NCBI RefSeq assembly: GCF_000208745.1
Contig: NC_030859.1
Span: 18,699,856-18,763,855 of the forward strand
From: Theobroma cacao
Taxonomy: Eukaryota > Streptophyta > Magnoliopsida > Malvales > Malvaceae
DNA: 64,000 bases
Reading direction: 5' to 3'
In this document: piece after piece, positions 45,691 to 57,700 of the stretch
How the letters are laid out: each line of letters begins with the position of its first letter
How positions within the stretch are numbered: position 1 is the stretch's first letter
The notes under the pieces: model-generated
The model's database searches: none
Seen by the model: only the letters and a program-made list of their open reading frames with translations
What the model was told of the DNA's origin: nothing
Position numbers and translations under genes: made by a program

Positions 45691-47829
45691 GTAAGACTTA
45701 TGCTCATTGCTTGAAAATGCTAGAATTTGAAATTTCCTTCCATATAATACACATATTTACTCCGGTTCATGGTCAAATTCAAAAGAATGAGAGTATGAAC
45801 AGAATCCAAGGGGTTGAGGATGCCATGCTAGGGCTAGCATGCCAGCATTTGAAAAGTAGTTGAAAAGCAGTTTGAGAAAAGAAAAGTGGTTGTTTCTTAA
45901 GGGTGGGAGGTGATTTCCAACATGCTGCTCCATTAGTGTTTTTTAAATAAGCCAAAGCCAAAGTAGGATGGTCCTCACAATTATACCAACTAATGATGAT
46001 GATAATTACATCATTTTGCAGTATCTTATTGGAGCATGATGTAACAAAATCAAAGCACAATTAAGAGCTTCCAGGCTTTCAATTTCTGCTTGTTTAACAG
46101 GAACATTATATCAGAAGATGTAATCTTAATTACTTGATTATCTGTTTGCTAAGACTGGAAGTCGAAGAAATTTGTCAACACTTCATGATCATGGACTTGA
46201 CTGTTACATGTGAAGTGAAGCTGGAGGCAACAAGATAAGACCTTAGTGAACAAAACTTAGAAAAATTTGAAGTCTGAACCCAAGCTGTCTGGGGATAACT
46301 TTTGCTTATTTTCCAGGCAAACAGATGGTGGGATTTGCCAGCTTGTACAAATTGTAATTTTGGAAGGGTTGAAATGGGATATATAGAAGGAAATTGGAGG
46401 TGACCTTCCTAGAATTGTTATCTATTAGGCATTTTCTTCGGTCATTGTATATTTTCCTTCTCTAGTTTACCATACCTTTTTAATAAATTTATGGGGATAC
46501 CTACCTCTTTGGAATAAAACAGGTGTGGATTGCCTACCTAAAAGGATCAATTTCTTGATGGAAAATCTGACAAATGTTTTGAGAATTATTGGTTTTTTTT
46601 CACATGTATCGTTATCACCCATCACCCATCACGCTCATTATCGCTATTATCATTCCCATTTCATAAGATGGGCAAGTCATTCACCTAGTTCTGAATCTGT
46701 CGAGAAAAAAAAAAGATGCAAAAATAAGTAAGGAATTGACGGTGGGGAAGAAAAATTCCCCAAGAACAACAGGGTGAGCATATACCCTTTCATTGAATTG
46801 TGCTTTCCAGCCAAACAAACCCCACCAGGATGGTGTCTAGTCAAAATTAGAATAGATTGTATTGCCACGGAATTGAAGATGCTAATGGTTAGGTTCAGCT
46901 CAGTCACCTGTTCTGGGATGTTTTTCTTTGCACTGTTCGGTTGGAGAAAAAATTGACTGAAACAATGTATGAAGCATGTAATGACATTGAATGATGTGGA
47001 AAGAAAGCATCTAAATTGCTTTTAAGCAGAGCCTAGTTGCTTCCTGAGATGGAATTTTCCCAATTTCAACCAAAGAAAATGGTTGACAAACTGTAAGCTG
47101 AGGAAGCGATACCGGCAAAGAATAAACCAGATTGGGGAATGGGGGCCTAAATGAGAGTATGCAATCGCTATGGAACAAGCATACAGTCTTGCTGTTCTGA
47201 TTTCATGAGCAAGTAGCCAGTTATTTGCCAGATAAGTAAGCAACTTCATTGCCATAACATGAGTTGTCAATTTGCAGTAAGATTTGATTCCAGGCTAACC
47301 TGCAAGATCAATCTTTGTAAAGAAGAATACCTTTTGGATTTTCTTCTGTTCTTTTGCCTTTTGCATGCCCAAGTGCATAAAATTTTTGTCAAAAGTCCAG
47401 ATTCTAACTCTCCTCCCCACAGGCCTTATCCAAATGTTTTTGTCTCTCTCAATTAATTGCTTGGAATGTGATTAAATTAAAATCCTTGGTTAGGTCTTAG
47501 TGTCACGTCAAATATTTCATAAAGAAATAAATAGGATATTTTAATCTCATATGTTGTGAAATTTTGAAAAGTTTATAAGCGCGTACGTGTACGTTACACA
47601 TTTTATTTTATTAATTTTTAAGGAGAAGGTAATGGTCCCATAATACTAATTTATAAAGAAATGATCTCTTTATTGATTTCACATTCTTAAACAAATTTTA
47701 AATTTGTCATTTTTTAGAGCCAAAACCCCTTTGGTAATTCCATCAAGTGAATGGAATTAATTGTAAAAACATCTACATCTGCGTTAAAGGTGAGAGAAAT
47801 TAGACGGGACCAATGATTTGATCAAATTA
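45691..47829. other. Intergenic, no gene supported
   Basis: Base composition is closer to 60% AT than the surroundings, so it may once have been transcribed, but no frame longer than about 95 codons exists and none shows a domain. TAATAAATTTATGGGGATAC near 46480 resembles a LINE 3' end; this was not strong enough to call. Confidence 0.4.
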
Positions 47830-48395
47830 ATTACAATTTAGGTTAATCAGTTTCGTTCGATTGATCCATTGGGTCTATTGATATAAAAAGTTTGATTTAA
47901 TTGATTTATTTGATTGGTTCTCAATGTTAAAACTTCTAGATTAAATCGACTAAAAAATTGAATTAAGATTTTATATATATACATTTATATTATATTTTAA
48001 ATTTTTATAAAATATATAAAACTTTTGAATATGAATTTGATGGTTTATGTGAAATAATATAATTATGTGAATAAAAAGATAAATGTTATGTTTTTTTTTA
48101 TATTTAGATTATTTATATATTTTATAATTATAAATAAAATTTATAAATTTTAATATTATAATTTACAAAAGATAAAAGAGACAAATTTAATTTTTTTTTT
48201 TCAAAAATGGGTGTCGAATATTGAATTTGNATCTAAACCGAATCCATCTATCGAACTAATTCAACGTTTGGTTTATTTGATTTTTTAAAAATTTAGTTGA
48301 TTTTGATTAAGTTTTTAAAAATATTTAATTCATTTAATTTTTAATTACGATGAAATGAGCGGACGAAACTGATCAACTGTTCACCCCTTTCGATG
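47830..48395. repeat. Dispersed repeat family Q, copy 1
   Basis: Begins about GGTTAATCAGTTTCGTTCGA and ends GAAACTGATCAACTGTTCACCCC, so the two ends are roughly inverted. The body, with GATTATTTATATATTTTATAATTATAA and TTTTAATATTATAATTT, recurs at 53085-53335. It contains the single N at 48230. Confidence 0.55.
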
Positions 48396-51300
48396 AAAGG
48401 AATCATTCCCTGTCTGTGTAAGCAAACCATTCGTGTCATCTGCAGTCATATGTAATGAAAATGCCGTCCTTTTAACACATCCCATCATGTCATATCAATG
48501 TTGAGGACTACATGCCTTCCTGCCAAGTGTCCGAGCCTAACTAGGAGCTCATAGCCATCGTTGACATTTCACCAGCTGCCTAACATTCTCAACCTACATC
48601 TAATTCGTAATCATACAAGATAAATATTCATTTCTATCTCTTGCCGGCTTCAAAAGAATTTTAGTGTTTCTGTCTGTTCCCCATTCATTATGTTACCTTC
48701 TCCACTTATGGGCAGACAGTTTGGAATGTTCCAATGTTACAAAATTGTGGCTGCCATTTGCTCATGCTAGTCCAGATTTATAATTTTCTAAGCCTGTTTT
48801 TCCAAAATCAACAGGGTTGGTTTGTTGCTTGTCAACATGTCTACTTTTCACCCTATTTTTCTTTCTTTTGGCTTGGAGTTAACAGGGGTTGAAACTCCTC
48901 AGTGCAGCAGTCCAGGCACGAATCCTGGATGTATCAGAACTCCCTAGCAGGAATTACCTGAACCGATTTGAGTGCTTGAAAGTTATTGACATTCGTTTGC
49001 ACTTTTCTCTCTCCTCGAGCAGGATTCTTTTCTTCAATTCACAAGAAAGCATGAATGCTTTATTGTTGGCATTATTACAAGAGTGTCTGAGTGAGACCCA
49101 TCTACGCATTCATGTCACAACATCTCCCACCATAATTTCCAGTTTCTTGTTGTCCAATTACTTTCTTGTCATTAAACTCTGAAAACAACTCACAAATTAA
49201 TGCTGATGTAGCCAGGATGTCCGGGATCTTAAGCAAACATCCAACTGGCTTTACATAAGTTCTCATTCAACAAAGTTGGTAGGATTTCTATTCAAGGTTC
49301 TTGACCATGTCTATAGACTGGATTGAAATGATCCACATTTTACCCAGTTATAGATTCCATTGAATGGCCAGGATTGAAATGATCCATTTTTTACCGAGTT
49401 GTTATATAGCTTCCAATGAGTTGTTATCTGCTAACAGAATTTTTCATCTTTGCCAATGCTAATCAGGGACTTGCATTCAACATAGAAACCCAGGTGACTA
49501 TGCCATGAAATTATAGGTTTGTGTCACGTCCCTCAATTAATGAATCACCACTTGCAAAATATCCAAAGAAACAGAACAAAAAAGAAATCCCCACTTTGCA
49601 ACTATCTAATAAATGATCCTCCATCTGTTGGAGACACTGTGCCAAGGGATTTCCAATTTCAGGACTTGTTCAATGCTGGGATTTGATAAAGACAGTTGCA
49701 GATGTATTTTGTGCAAAATTGCAAGGACTTATTAGAAGATGTCATGCAACTCTAAGCATTACGTTCTCAGCTTCTGATTTCAACACTGATGTGTACATAA
49801 AGCAATGGGGTAGGAACTTCCCTCAGCCATTCAAGTTTGCTAAATACCATTCAACTGATTGGAATTTTTCAAGACTAGGTCCACAATTGTCCTTTGGTGA
49901 ACCAATAATCAACTGCACATCAATAAAATGTACCACACACAAACTCATCCCCCAGAGCTGAGCGTGAAACACCAGCCATACCAAACATGGACATTAAGAA
50001 AATTGAAAGCCGACAAAGCATATGTAAAGAAAGATTGCCATGACCTAGAAATCAAAAGAAGATATACATAATATGCGAAAGAAGGTATCAAGAATATTTG
50101 AATTAAAAACTAGCCAACGCATCAAACTTCATCAATATCTCTTAGCAGTTTCTCAAACATGTCAACTGAGATGATTGAATAGTAATAAATTCATAAGAAT
50201 GACAATATCTGGTTTTAATTTTAATTTATCATCCCTTAAGCAGTTTTGGTTTTCAAAGGCTTGACAGCAATTCTTCAGACAGGCCAACTAAATGACAATT
50301 CTTCACATCTAACAAATAATACTAGAAAACAGGGGCCTTGCTCTGCAGTCAAATTAAACCTACTCATGGAGGAATAACAGAGGGACTGGCGAGCAGAAAA
50401 GTGTTAAATCAATATTGTCACTAGGCTGGTTGACATATCATTGACTTGTTGAATGCACTAACGTAATTGTCACTGAACCCCACCTGCTTTCACTATCACA
50501 AGGAGGTATATCTGGAAAAAGAGGTCCTAAAATCTCTTTAGGTTAGAAAAAGGGAGATCCTTCCCATTAATAAATTTTAAAATACCTAAAGCACTAAACA
50601 ACATGAAGGTAAATAATAAATCTCATGGATAGAGTTTTCTTAGGAAAAGCAGGCTGAGGTTAGCATGATACACACCCAAGGCAATGCAGTTTAGAACAAT
50701 GCTGGCACCTGCTCTATCCTAATTCCTAAACATTCCTCATCCACCAATGATATCCTCTCTCTATTCATGATTTCACTTTTAGATTAACCGAACAGTGCCT
50801 TCTATTTCTATAATATTGATGGTACTTAGACTGATTGAAATTCCAGCTTCAAATTACCACTTGAATGAAGAGCATTTAGACAGAAAAAAAAAACTTGAAA
50901 AAGAATGAGATTTGGAACTTTCTATAGATATTAAACTTCCATACATCACAACAGCATTGGCTGCCTTCAGGAGGTTATTAATCTATCTAAGCTGACAAGG
51001 ATAAAAAGACCACAAGTTCTACCATACCCAACTCTAGCCAGGTTTCAGTTAAACATCCATAAGGTACTATAATGAAAACCAGGCAGCAAGGACCATCAAC
51101 CATAAACATTCCGCTAAGGAAAACTATTCACAGGTCCTTATATTTGCAGACTTCATAGTAAATGTTCCAATTCCATAGGCATTCATAAAAATGTGCATCT
51201 GCCTGAAGATTAATATCCATTTTAAGAAATCTTGAAGGTATGAGTGAGCTTATTTACAAGCTTACATGCATAAACTCAAATTGGAATGCAGAAAACAATC

Positions 51301-51753
51301 AGCATAAGTATGGCCATGCACATAATCTTGAACAAAGAAAAAAAAAAAACGAATCCCCATATCAATCATAAACTTGTATTTTCCCTTTCCATTTTTTAGC
51401 TACATATCAGAATATCACTAAGATCATTTACAATAAAAATTTACACCGGAAAGGACTTCCACACCAAGGATATTATGCCAAATGACACCATTCACCTCCC
51501 TAATTTGTACAACAAATGAATCTTTATTCATCATACTGTTAATGAATAACTCTATACACCATCATTAAACAACTTGTTATCTCATCAAAGAATTCCTACA
51601 ATCTTTATCATCGATTGATATTAATCTTGACGAGATGGCAACCTATAGCTTATGACTGGTGTATAAAATTAAATACTATCAGTGCATCAAATATAAACAC
51701 GCAACAAATACTCACCTCTAAGTCTACAGCCAAAAATCAAAATCCAAAACACT
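48396..51753. other. Intergenic and 3' flank of the ARM-repeat gene
   Basis: No supported gene. Frames at about 48889-49182 and 49683-49961 (97 and 92 codons) have no recognised domain. A tandem duplication of about 53 bp at 49320-49425 shares GGATTGAAATGATCC. The part nearest 51753 is probably 3' UTR of the ARM gene. Confidence 0.45.
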
Positions 51754-52710
51754 TCATATAGAATGATTCATCAAATCATTAATATTGTTAAACCTAGAAT
51801 CCCTCACCTCATTACCATTCCCATTTCCATCAACAACAAACTTCAACAAATCAACCGCCTTACTCTTCCCTTTAGCACTCCCATTCTCCGCCACCTCAGC
51901 AATACCTTCCATAATTTTAGTACCCATTTCTCTTACGTCTTTCCTCCCCTTCTCGCTGCCGCATCTCGCCAAATTCAACAGCGCCGCCACCGCGTTTTCC
52001 CTTATTCTTGCACTAGCTCCAGTCCCTTCATCCAGCAAATCACCCAAAACCCTAACCCCGCCAGCCTTACTCATTGCTTCTTCACTCTCTTCGCACCCCG
52101 CAATCTGCGCCAGCACCGCCGTGGCATCCTCCACGATCCCCGTCCTCGCATCCCTAACTATCAACGACACCAACGCGGGAACCGCCCCGAGATCCACCAA
52201 ACTCGCCCGATTCAACGGGTACAGCGCGATCCCAAACAACGCCTTCAACGCATCCTTTATTGACCGCGGCGGCGCGTTGGCGGCGGTAATAATCGACAGC
52301 AGCGAGTAAAGAATATCGCGTTTCGACCCAATTATCGGACGGTACGACTCGTCAGCGATGAGCAGGCTGTGGAGCGTGGCGGCGGTGGACTGAACCGCGG
52401 CGGGTGAAGGCGAATTGCTTAGCACGTGGGACAACGCGTCGAGGAGGCCGCGCGTGGACATGAGAGAAGAGCGTGACGTAATCGAGAGATTCAATAAAGT
52501 AGCGGCGGCGCTTTCCTGTAAAGTCGGAGAAGATCCGTAAAGCGTTTCAGAAAGGTAAGGGACTGCTCCTGCTTCAGCTATCAACGGTCGGCTCTCTGGG
52601 TCGTGTTTAGATATCAGCCTTAATTCGGACAAAGCCTCGGTTCGGGTCCGTTCGGAAACTGAGCTCAGTTTGGCTACGAGGGTTCGAGCGGTCCGACGTT
52701 TCACTTCCAT
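51754..52710 (-). CDS. ARM-repeat protein, U-box-less relative of PUB4-type proteins
   Basis: Intronless, 318 residues. From residue 1 (MEVKRRTARTLVAKLSSVSE) to about 280 it is made of armadillo repeats, with clear consensus words: EAGAVPYLSETL (about 66-77), QESAAATLLNLS, DALKALFGIALYPLNRASLV, DLGAVPALVSLI, DATAVLAQIAGCEE and RENAVAALLNLARCGS. No U-box (CPI...) or other N-terminal domain precedes it. The short polar C-terminus ends NDLMNHSI. Such ARM-only proteins are protein-interaction scaffolds, many of them close to plant U-box E3 ligases; the partner is unknown. The reading frame is more GC-rich than its flanks. The start is the only ATG that covers the first repeat. Confidence 0.9.
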   Translation of the reverse strand: MEVKRRTARTLVAKLSSVSERTRTEALSELRLISKHDPESRPLIAEAGAVPYLSETLYGSSPTLQESAAATLLNLSITSRSSLMSTRGLLDALSHVLSNSPSPAAVQSTAATLHSLLIADESYRPIIGSKRDILYSLLSIITAANAPPRSIKDALKALFGIALYPLNRASLVDLGAVPALVSLIVRDARTGIVEDATAVLAQIAGCEESEEAMSKAGGVRVLGDLLDEGTGASARIRENAVAALLNLARCGSEKGRKDVREMGTKIMEGIAEVAENGSAKGKSKAVDLLKFVVDGNGNGNEVRDSRFNNINDLMNHSI

Positions 52711-53084
52711 TGTTTGGTGTTTGGTCTGGTTGGGGAAGTGTTTGGTCTGATTTGGCTTCGGGATGAAGTTGTAAGAAATGGTGGAGAAGAGAGAGATTCA
52801 AAGGGTAAGAAATGGGAGAAAAACTGAAAAAGATTTGTTTTGACCCTTTTTTTTGTGTGTAAATGATGGCAGTTGCATTTATTGTTCCAAGTTGCCGCCA
52901 TTTTTATTTATTTGTTGTTTTAGGAAAATTATGGAGCTTTGACTTTTAATCAAAATTATACAATTTTTTTTTAAAGAAAAAAGTGTTTTGTCATTTTTAT
53001 TGCTTTTTAATATTTTTTTTAAATTGGGTGTGCACGAGATTTGACTGTTTTTGTGAAGTGACGTAATTAGTGAGTGAAAGAAGG
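52711..53084. promoter_or_regulatory. Upstream region of the ARM-repeat gene
   Basis: The minus-strand leader includes a run rich in CT near 52760-52840. No clear TATA box was identified. Confidence 0.3.
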
Positions 53085-53335
53085 AATGATATGTTTAGAT
53101 TATTTATATTTTATAATAAAAAATAAAATTAATAAATTTTAATATTATAATTTTTAAGAGATAAAAGTGATAAAATTTTGATTCTTTTGATTAAAAATCG
53201 AACGGATCGAATCAATTTGATGTTTGATTGATTCAGTTCTTTTTCAAGTTTAATTTAATTTTTGAAAATATTAGATCTATTTGGTTTTTAATTTTGATTG
53301 ATAGATCGAATCGATCAATTGCTCACCCTTAGGTT
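53085..53335. repeat. Dispersed repeat family Q, copy 2
   Basis: Shares TTTAGATTATTTATATTTTA, TTTTAATATTATAATTTTT and an end GATCGAATCGATCAATTGCTCACCC with the copy at 47830-48395. Confidence 0.55.
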
Positions 53336-53394
53336 TGATTGACTAATGTGATTTGGTAATGCTAAAGATTTGATGTTTGCTACAAAATACAATT

Positions 53395-53705
53395 CAAGTA
53401 TTATTTTTATTTATAATTAAAGGTTGAGTAATTATGTTTTATCAAAACGTCACTTATCATTTTATATTATGTGATGTTCACATGATATGATGGATTGATT
53501 ACGTGATATTTTCATTATCTGTGTTAGTATTACATCAATGTCATATCTATGAAATGATAGATATCATTATGATTAATAATAATTAATTAAATATTAATTA
53601 TAAAAATCTACTTAATTTAAAATAAAAATATAAAAATTTAATTGAATATAATAAAAATTATCTTGAATAGTTTAATAGCGTTTCAACCTTCAAAATATTA
53701 TGTTG
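53395..53705. mobile_element. Palindromic Mutator-like MITE, copy 7 (left end missing)
   Basis: The centre (TTATATTATGTGATGTTCAC, CATGATATGATGGATTGATT) and right arm (TAATTAATTAAATATTAATT, AAATATAAAAATTTAATTG) follow the family order; the outer left arm is reduced. Confidence 0.55.
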
Positions 53706-53809
53706 TTTCTTTTATTGTTGCTACTAGAATTTTGTTGATGTATCATTGAAGGTAAATATTTTTATTTGAAAACTTTTAAATTTTATTAAAAAATATGTAC
53801 TTTTTAACA

Positions 53810-54125
53810 TATCTTAATATGTGCTAATATCAATAAATTATAACAGTATTTATATATTAATAAATTAAAATAAATTAAAATTTTTATATTAATAATATTA
53901 TTATTGAAATAACCAATTAAACTTTTCACAAATTTACTTTTATATATTTAATAAAATGGAGTATAAAGTAAAAGATAATATTAGCGTTTAAAGATTTTGT
54001 TTAATAATAAATGTAATTATCACCCTCACAAAAGAATTGATTTTTAATCATTAGTCTGAAAGAAAATAAAGATAAGCATGAATATGATTTTCATGCATCA
54101 CATCACTTCTTATAAAATAAATATA
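53810..54125. repeat. Upstream flank repeat of the first NLR (direct repeat a)
   Basis: Related to 59345-59655 beyond the gene, in the same orientation: GTGCTAATATCAATAAATTA, ATAACCAATTAAACTTTTCA, AATGGAGTATAAAGTAAAAG and GATTTTCATGCATCACATCA. Together they bracket the complete NLR, as expected for a tandem-duplication unit. Confidence 0.7.
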
Positions 54126-54728
54126 TTACTTATAAATTAGGTAAACATTTTAAATGTATTATTTAATCCTACTATATTTTATTTAATAAAATATATTAGT
54201 TTCATGTCACCATTTTTCACTTTCATTTCATTTTTTTTAAATTATAAAATAAACATATAAACGTATTACATTACCATATAAAAATAAAACAATTAAACAT
54301 CGTTAGAAGAAAATAAAACAATTTTAATATCAATTTTAACATTTACATCATAATTAATTAACATTAATTATATTTTATACGCTTTTTATTGAAAATTTCT
54401 TATATGATGTTATCAACTATATAATAAATAAATAATTTAAATTATTACTTGATTAATTATATTTGTTTTGTCACATTATTATTTTATTTTTTATATAATA
54501 AGAACTTTTTTAATGTTATTTTATTTCTTTCTTTTTCCTTTTCCTTTTTGGTTTTATAAGCCACGTAGGCCCTTGAAAATGTTTCTTTATAAAAGACAAA
54601 ACCTGGCAAAAGTCAATGGCTATATGAAGAAAAGTCAGCAAACTGAAGAAGAAAAGGTATATGCCCCTTCATTTCACCATTCACACTTGGATCATTTGTA
54701 TTTCCTTTTGTTTCAGAAAGGGGAAAAA

Positions 54729-57700
54729 ATGTCAGCTGTTGGAGAGGCTGCTCTATCAGCGTTCTTTGGCGTGCTATTTAGCAAGTTTGACTCCCCTGAG
54801 TTGCTCAAGTTTGCTCGTGAAAAGCAAGTCCATGGTGAGATCAAGAAGTGGGAAAAGATGTTACAGAGCATCCGTGCAGTGCTTGATGATGCAGAGGAGA
54901 AGCAGATGAGAAATGGGCCGGTGAAAATCTGGTTAGCTGAGCTCCAGGACTTAGCTTACGACTTGGATGACTTGTTGGACGAGTTTGCTACTGAGGTTTC
55001 GAGGCAGAGGTTGATACAGGAACATCGAACTGGTGCGGGTAAGGTACATAAATTGGTTCCTGCTTTGTGTTTTAGTCCAGGTGCTGTCATATTTAATAGT
55101 AAGATGTTGTCCAAGATAAAAGAGATCACTGCTAGATTACAAGAATTATTTACACAAAAATTGAATTTGGAATTGAGAGAGACTGTGGGTGGAAGGGCAA
55201 AGGGAGTGAAAGAAAGGTTGCCAACTACTTCTTTGGTGAATGAAGTTCATGTCTATGGTAGGGAAAATGACAAGAAGGCGATATTTGAATTGCTTTTGAG
55301 GAATGATGGTAGTGATGATGGAGTTTCTGTTATTCCCATCATTGGCATGGGAGGGATTGGGAAAACAACCCTGACTCAGCTTGTCTATAATGATAATAAC
55401 ATAAATGATTACTTTGATCTCAAAGCATGGGTATGTGTTTCTGAAGATTTTGATGTGGTTAAGGTGACAAAAACAATTTTACAGTCAATAACTTCTGAAC
55501 CATGTGATGTCAACGATCTAAATTTGCTTCAAGTAAAATTGAAGGAGAAGCTCTTCAAGAAGAAATTTTTGCTTGTTTTGGATGATGTTTGGAATGAGAA
55601 TTACAATGATTGGACCATCCTTCGTTCTCCTTTTGAAGTAGGGGCAAGAGAAAGCAAAATTATTGTGACCACTCGTAGTCACCTTGTTTCGTCAGTTATG
55701 GGCACCATTCCAGGTTATTCACTGCAAGAGTTATCGAATGATGATTGTTTGTCTGTCTTTACTCAACATGCATTAGGAGCAAGAGATTTCAGTGGACATC
55801 CAAAGTTAAAAGAATTTGGTGAGGAGATAGTGAGAAAGTGTAATGGCCTGCCTTTAGCAGCAAAAACAATCGGAGGCATACTACGCACTAGCATGGACCC
55901 TGATGCTTGGAAAGACGTATTGAAGAGCAAGATATGGGATATGCCAGTAGAGAATAGTGGTATAATTCCAGCTCTTTGGTTGAGCTATTATCATCTTCCC
56001 CCACATTTAAAGCAATGTTTTGCGTATTGCGCCATACTTCCTAAGGGTTATGAGTTTGGAGAGAAGGATATAGTCTTGCTATGGATGGCAGAAGGTTTTC
56101 TACAGCAAGCAGCTGATAAAACACAAATTGAAGATCTAGGTGGCAAGTACTTTCGAGATCTAGTGTCAAGGTCATTGTTTCAAATATCTAGCCGGGATAG
56201 ATCTCAATTTGTAATGCATGACCTTATCAATGACCTAGCTCAATCTGTTGCGGAAGAAATATGCTGTAGAGTAGAGGGTGATAAGAAGCTTAAATTTTCA
56301 CAACGAGTTCGCCATTCATCTTATGTGGGTGAGTTGTTTGACGGAGTTAAAAAGTTTGAGTCCTTTCATGAAATGAAGCATCTGCGTACTTTCCTACCTT
56401 TGAGGTTGGCGAGCTATGGACCACGCCCTTACTTAACCACCATTGTTCTCACTGAATTATTGCCGAAATTAAGATATTTAAGGGTGCTCTCTCTGAGAAG
56501 ATACTACATCACGAAGTTACTGGATTCTATTGGACATTTAAGGCATGTTCGATACCTAAATTTTTCTCACACTAGCATAAAGTGTTTACCTGATTCAATT
56601 AGTACCCTTTCCAATTTAGAGACCTTGATATTATGCTGGTGTATTAATCTTGAGAAGTTACCCTCAGGAATGGGCATGTTGATCAACCTACGGCATCTTG
56701 ATACTACTGGTGCAGCTTCTCTAAAAGGGATGCCAGTTGGAATTGGTGGACTAACATATCTCCGAACATTATCAAATTTTGTTGTTAGCCACGGTAATGG
56801 ATATCAAATAAGAGAGATGAAGAATTTATCAAATCTCAAAGGAAGACTTTCCATTTCAGGATTGGAGAATGTTGTTGAAGTTAGAGATGCATTGGAGGCT
56901 AAGTTGCATGAGAAGTCAGGTTTAAATTGGTTAGAGCTAAAGTGGAGTATGGAGTTTGCTAATAGTTTAAGATCGGAAAGTGTTGAAAGGGATATATTAA
57001 ATTGGCTTCAACCCAATGAAGAGCTTAAGGAGCTTGCAATCAAATATTATGGTGTTACAATATTCCCAGCTTGGGTAGGAGATCCTTCATTCAAATATTT
57101 ATTGTCTTTAAATCTTGAATATTGTAAGTATTGCAGATTGTTGCCATCGCTTGGAAAACTGCCTTTGCTGAGAAACCTTTGTATTAGGGGAATGAGTAGT
57201 ATAAAGAGTGTTGGCATTGAACTCTTTGGAGAGAATTGCTTAAATGGATTTATGTCATTAGAGACTCTTTGTTATGAGGATATGCCAGCTTGGAAGGAGT
57301 GGAACCCTTGTGAAGTTGATGAGCAAATTGAAAAATTCCCCTTCCTCCGTGAGCTTTCTATTGTAGAATGCCCAAAAATATTAGGAAGATTACCTAAACA
57401 TCTTCCTTCCTTAGAGAAGCTTATGGTTCGTGAATGCAAGCAGTTGGAAGTTTCAATTTCGAGTCTGCCGAAGCTTCATGAACTAGAAATCGATGGATGT
57501 AAGGAGGTGGTTCTCAAAAGTTCTGCAGACCTTCGCTCATTGAACATTGTCTCCATTTCAAGGGTTTCAAAGTTTACAGGGTTGATGCCAATGTTGACAA
57601 CAGTAGAAAATCTTATGATTAATGGCTGTAACGAGCTGACTTCATTGTGGCAAAATGAGGTGGGACTACTGGGCCATTGGAGGTCCCTTCACAGTTTGGA

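Noticed and set aside
48889..49961. Frames of 97 and 92 codons in the region 3' of the ARM gene
   Set aside because: The text is somewhat protein-like but has no recognisable motif, and no exon structure could be built around it.
51763..52309. Two plus-strand frames of 166 and 174 codons
   Set aside because: They are antisense to the ARM-repeat gene and have no domains; the minus-strand frame has clear armadillo repeats.
54468..54728. In-frame extension of 87 codons upstream of the first NLR
   Set aside because: It is AT-rich, lacks homology to the coiled-coil domain, and the family start MSAVGEAALSAFF lies at 54729, matching the start of the paralogue at 62880.
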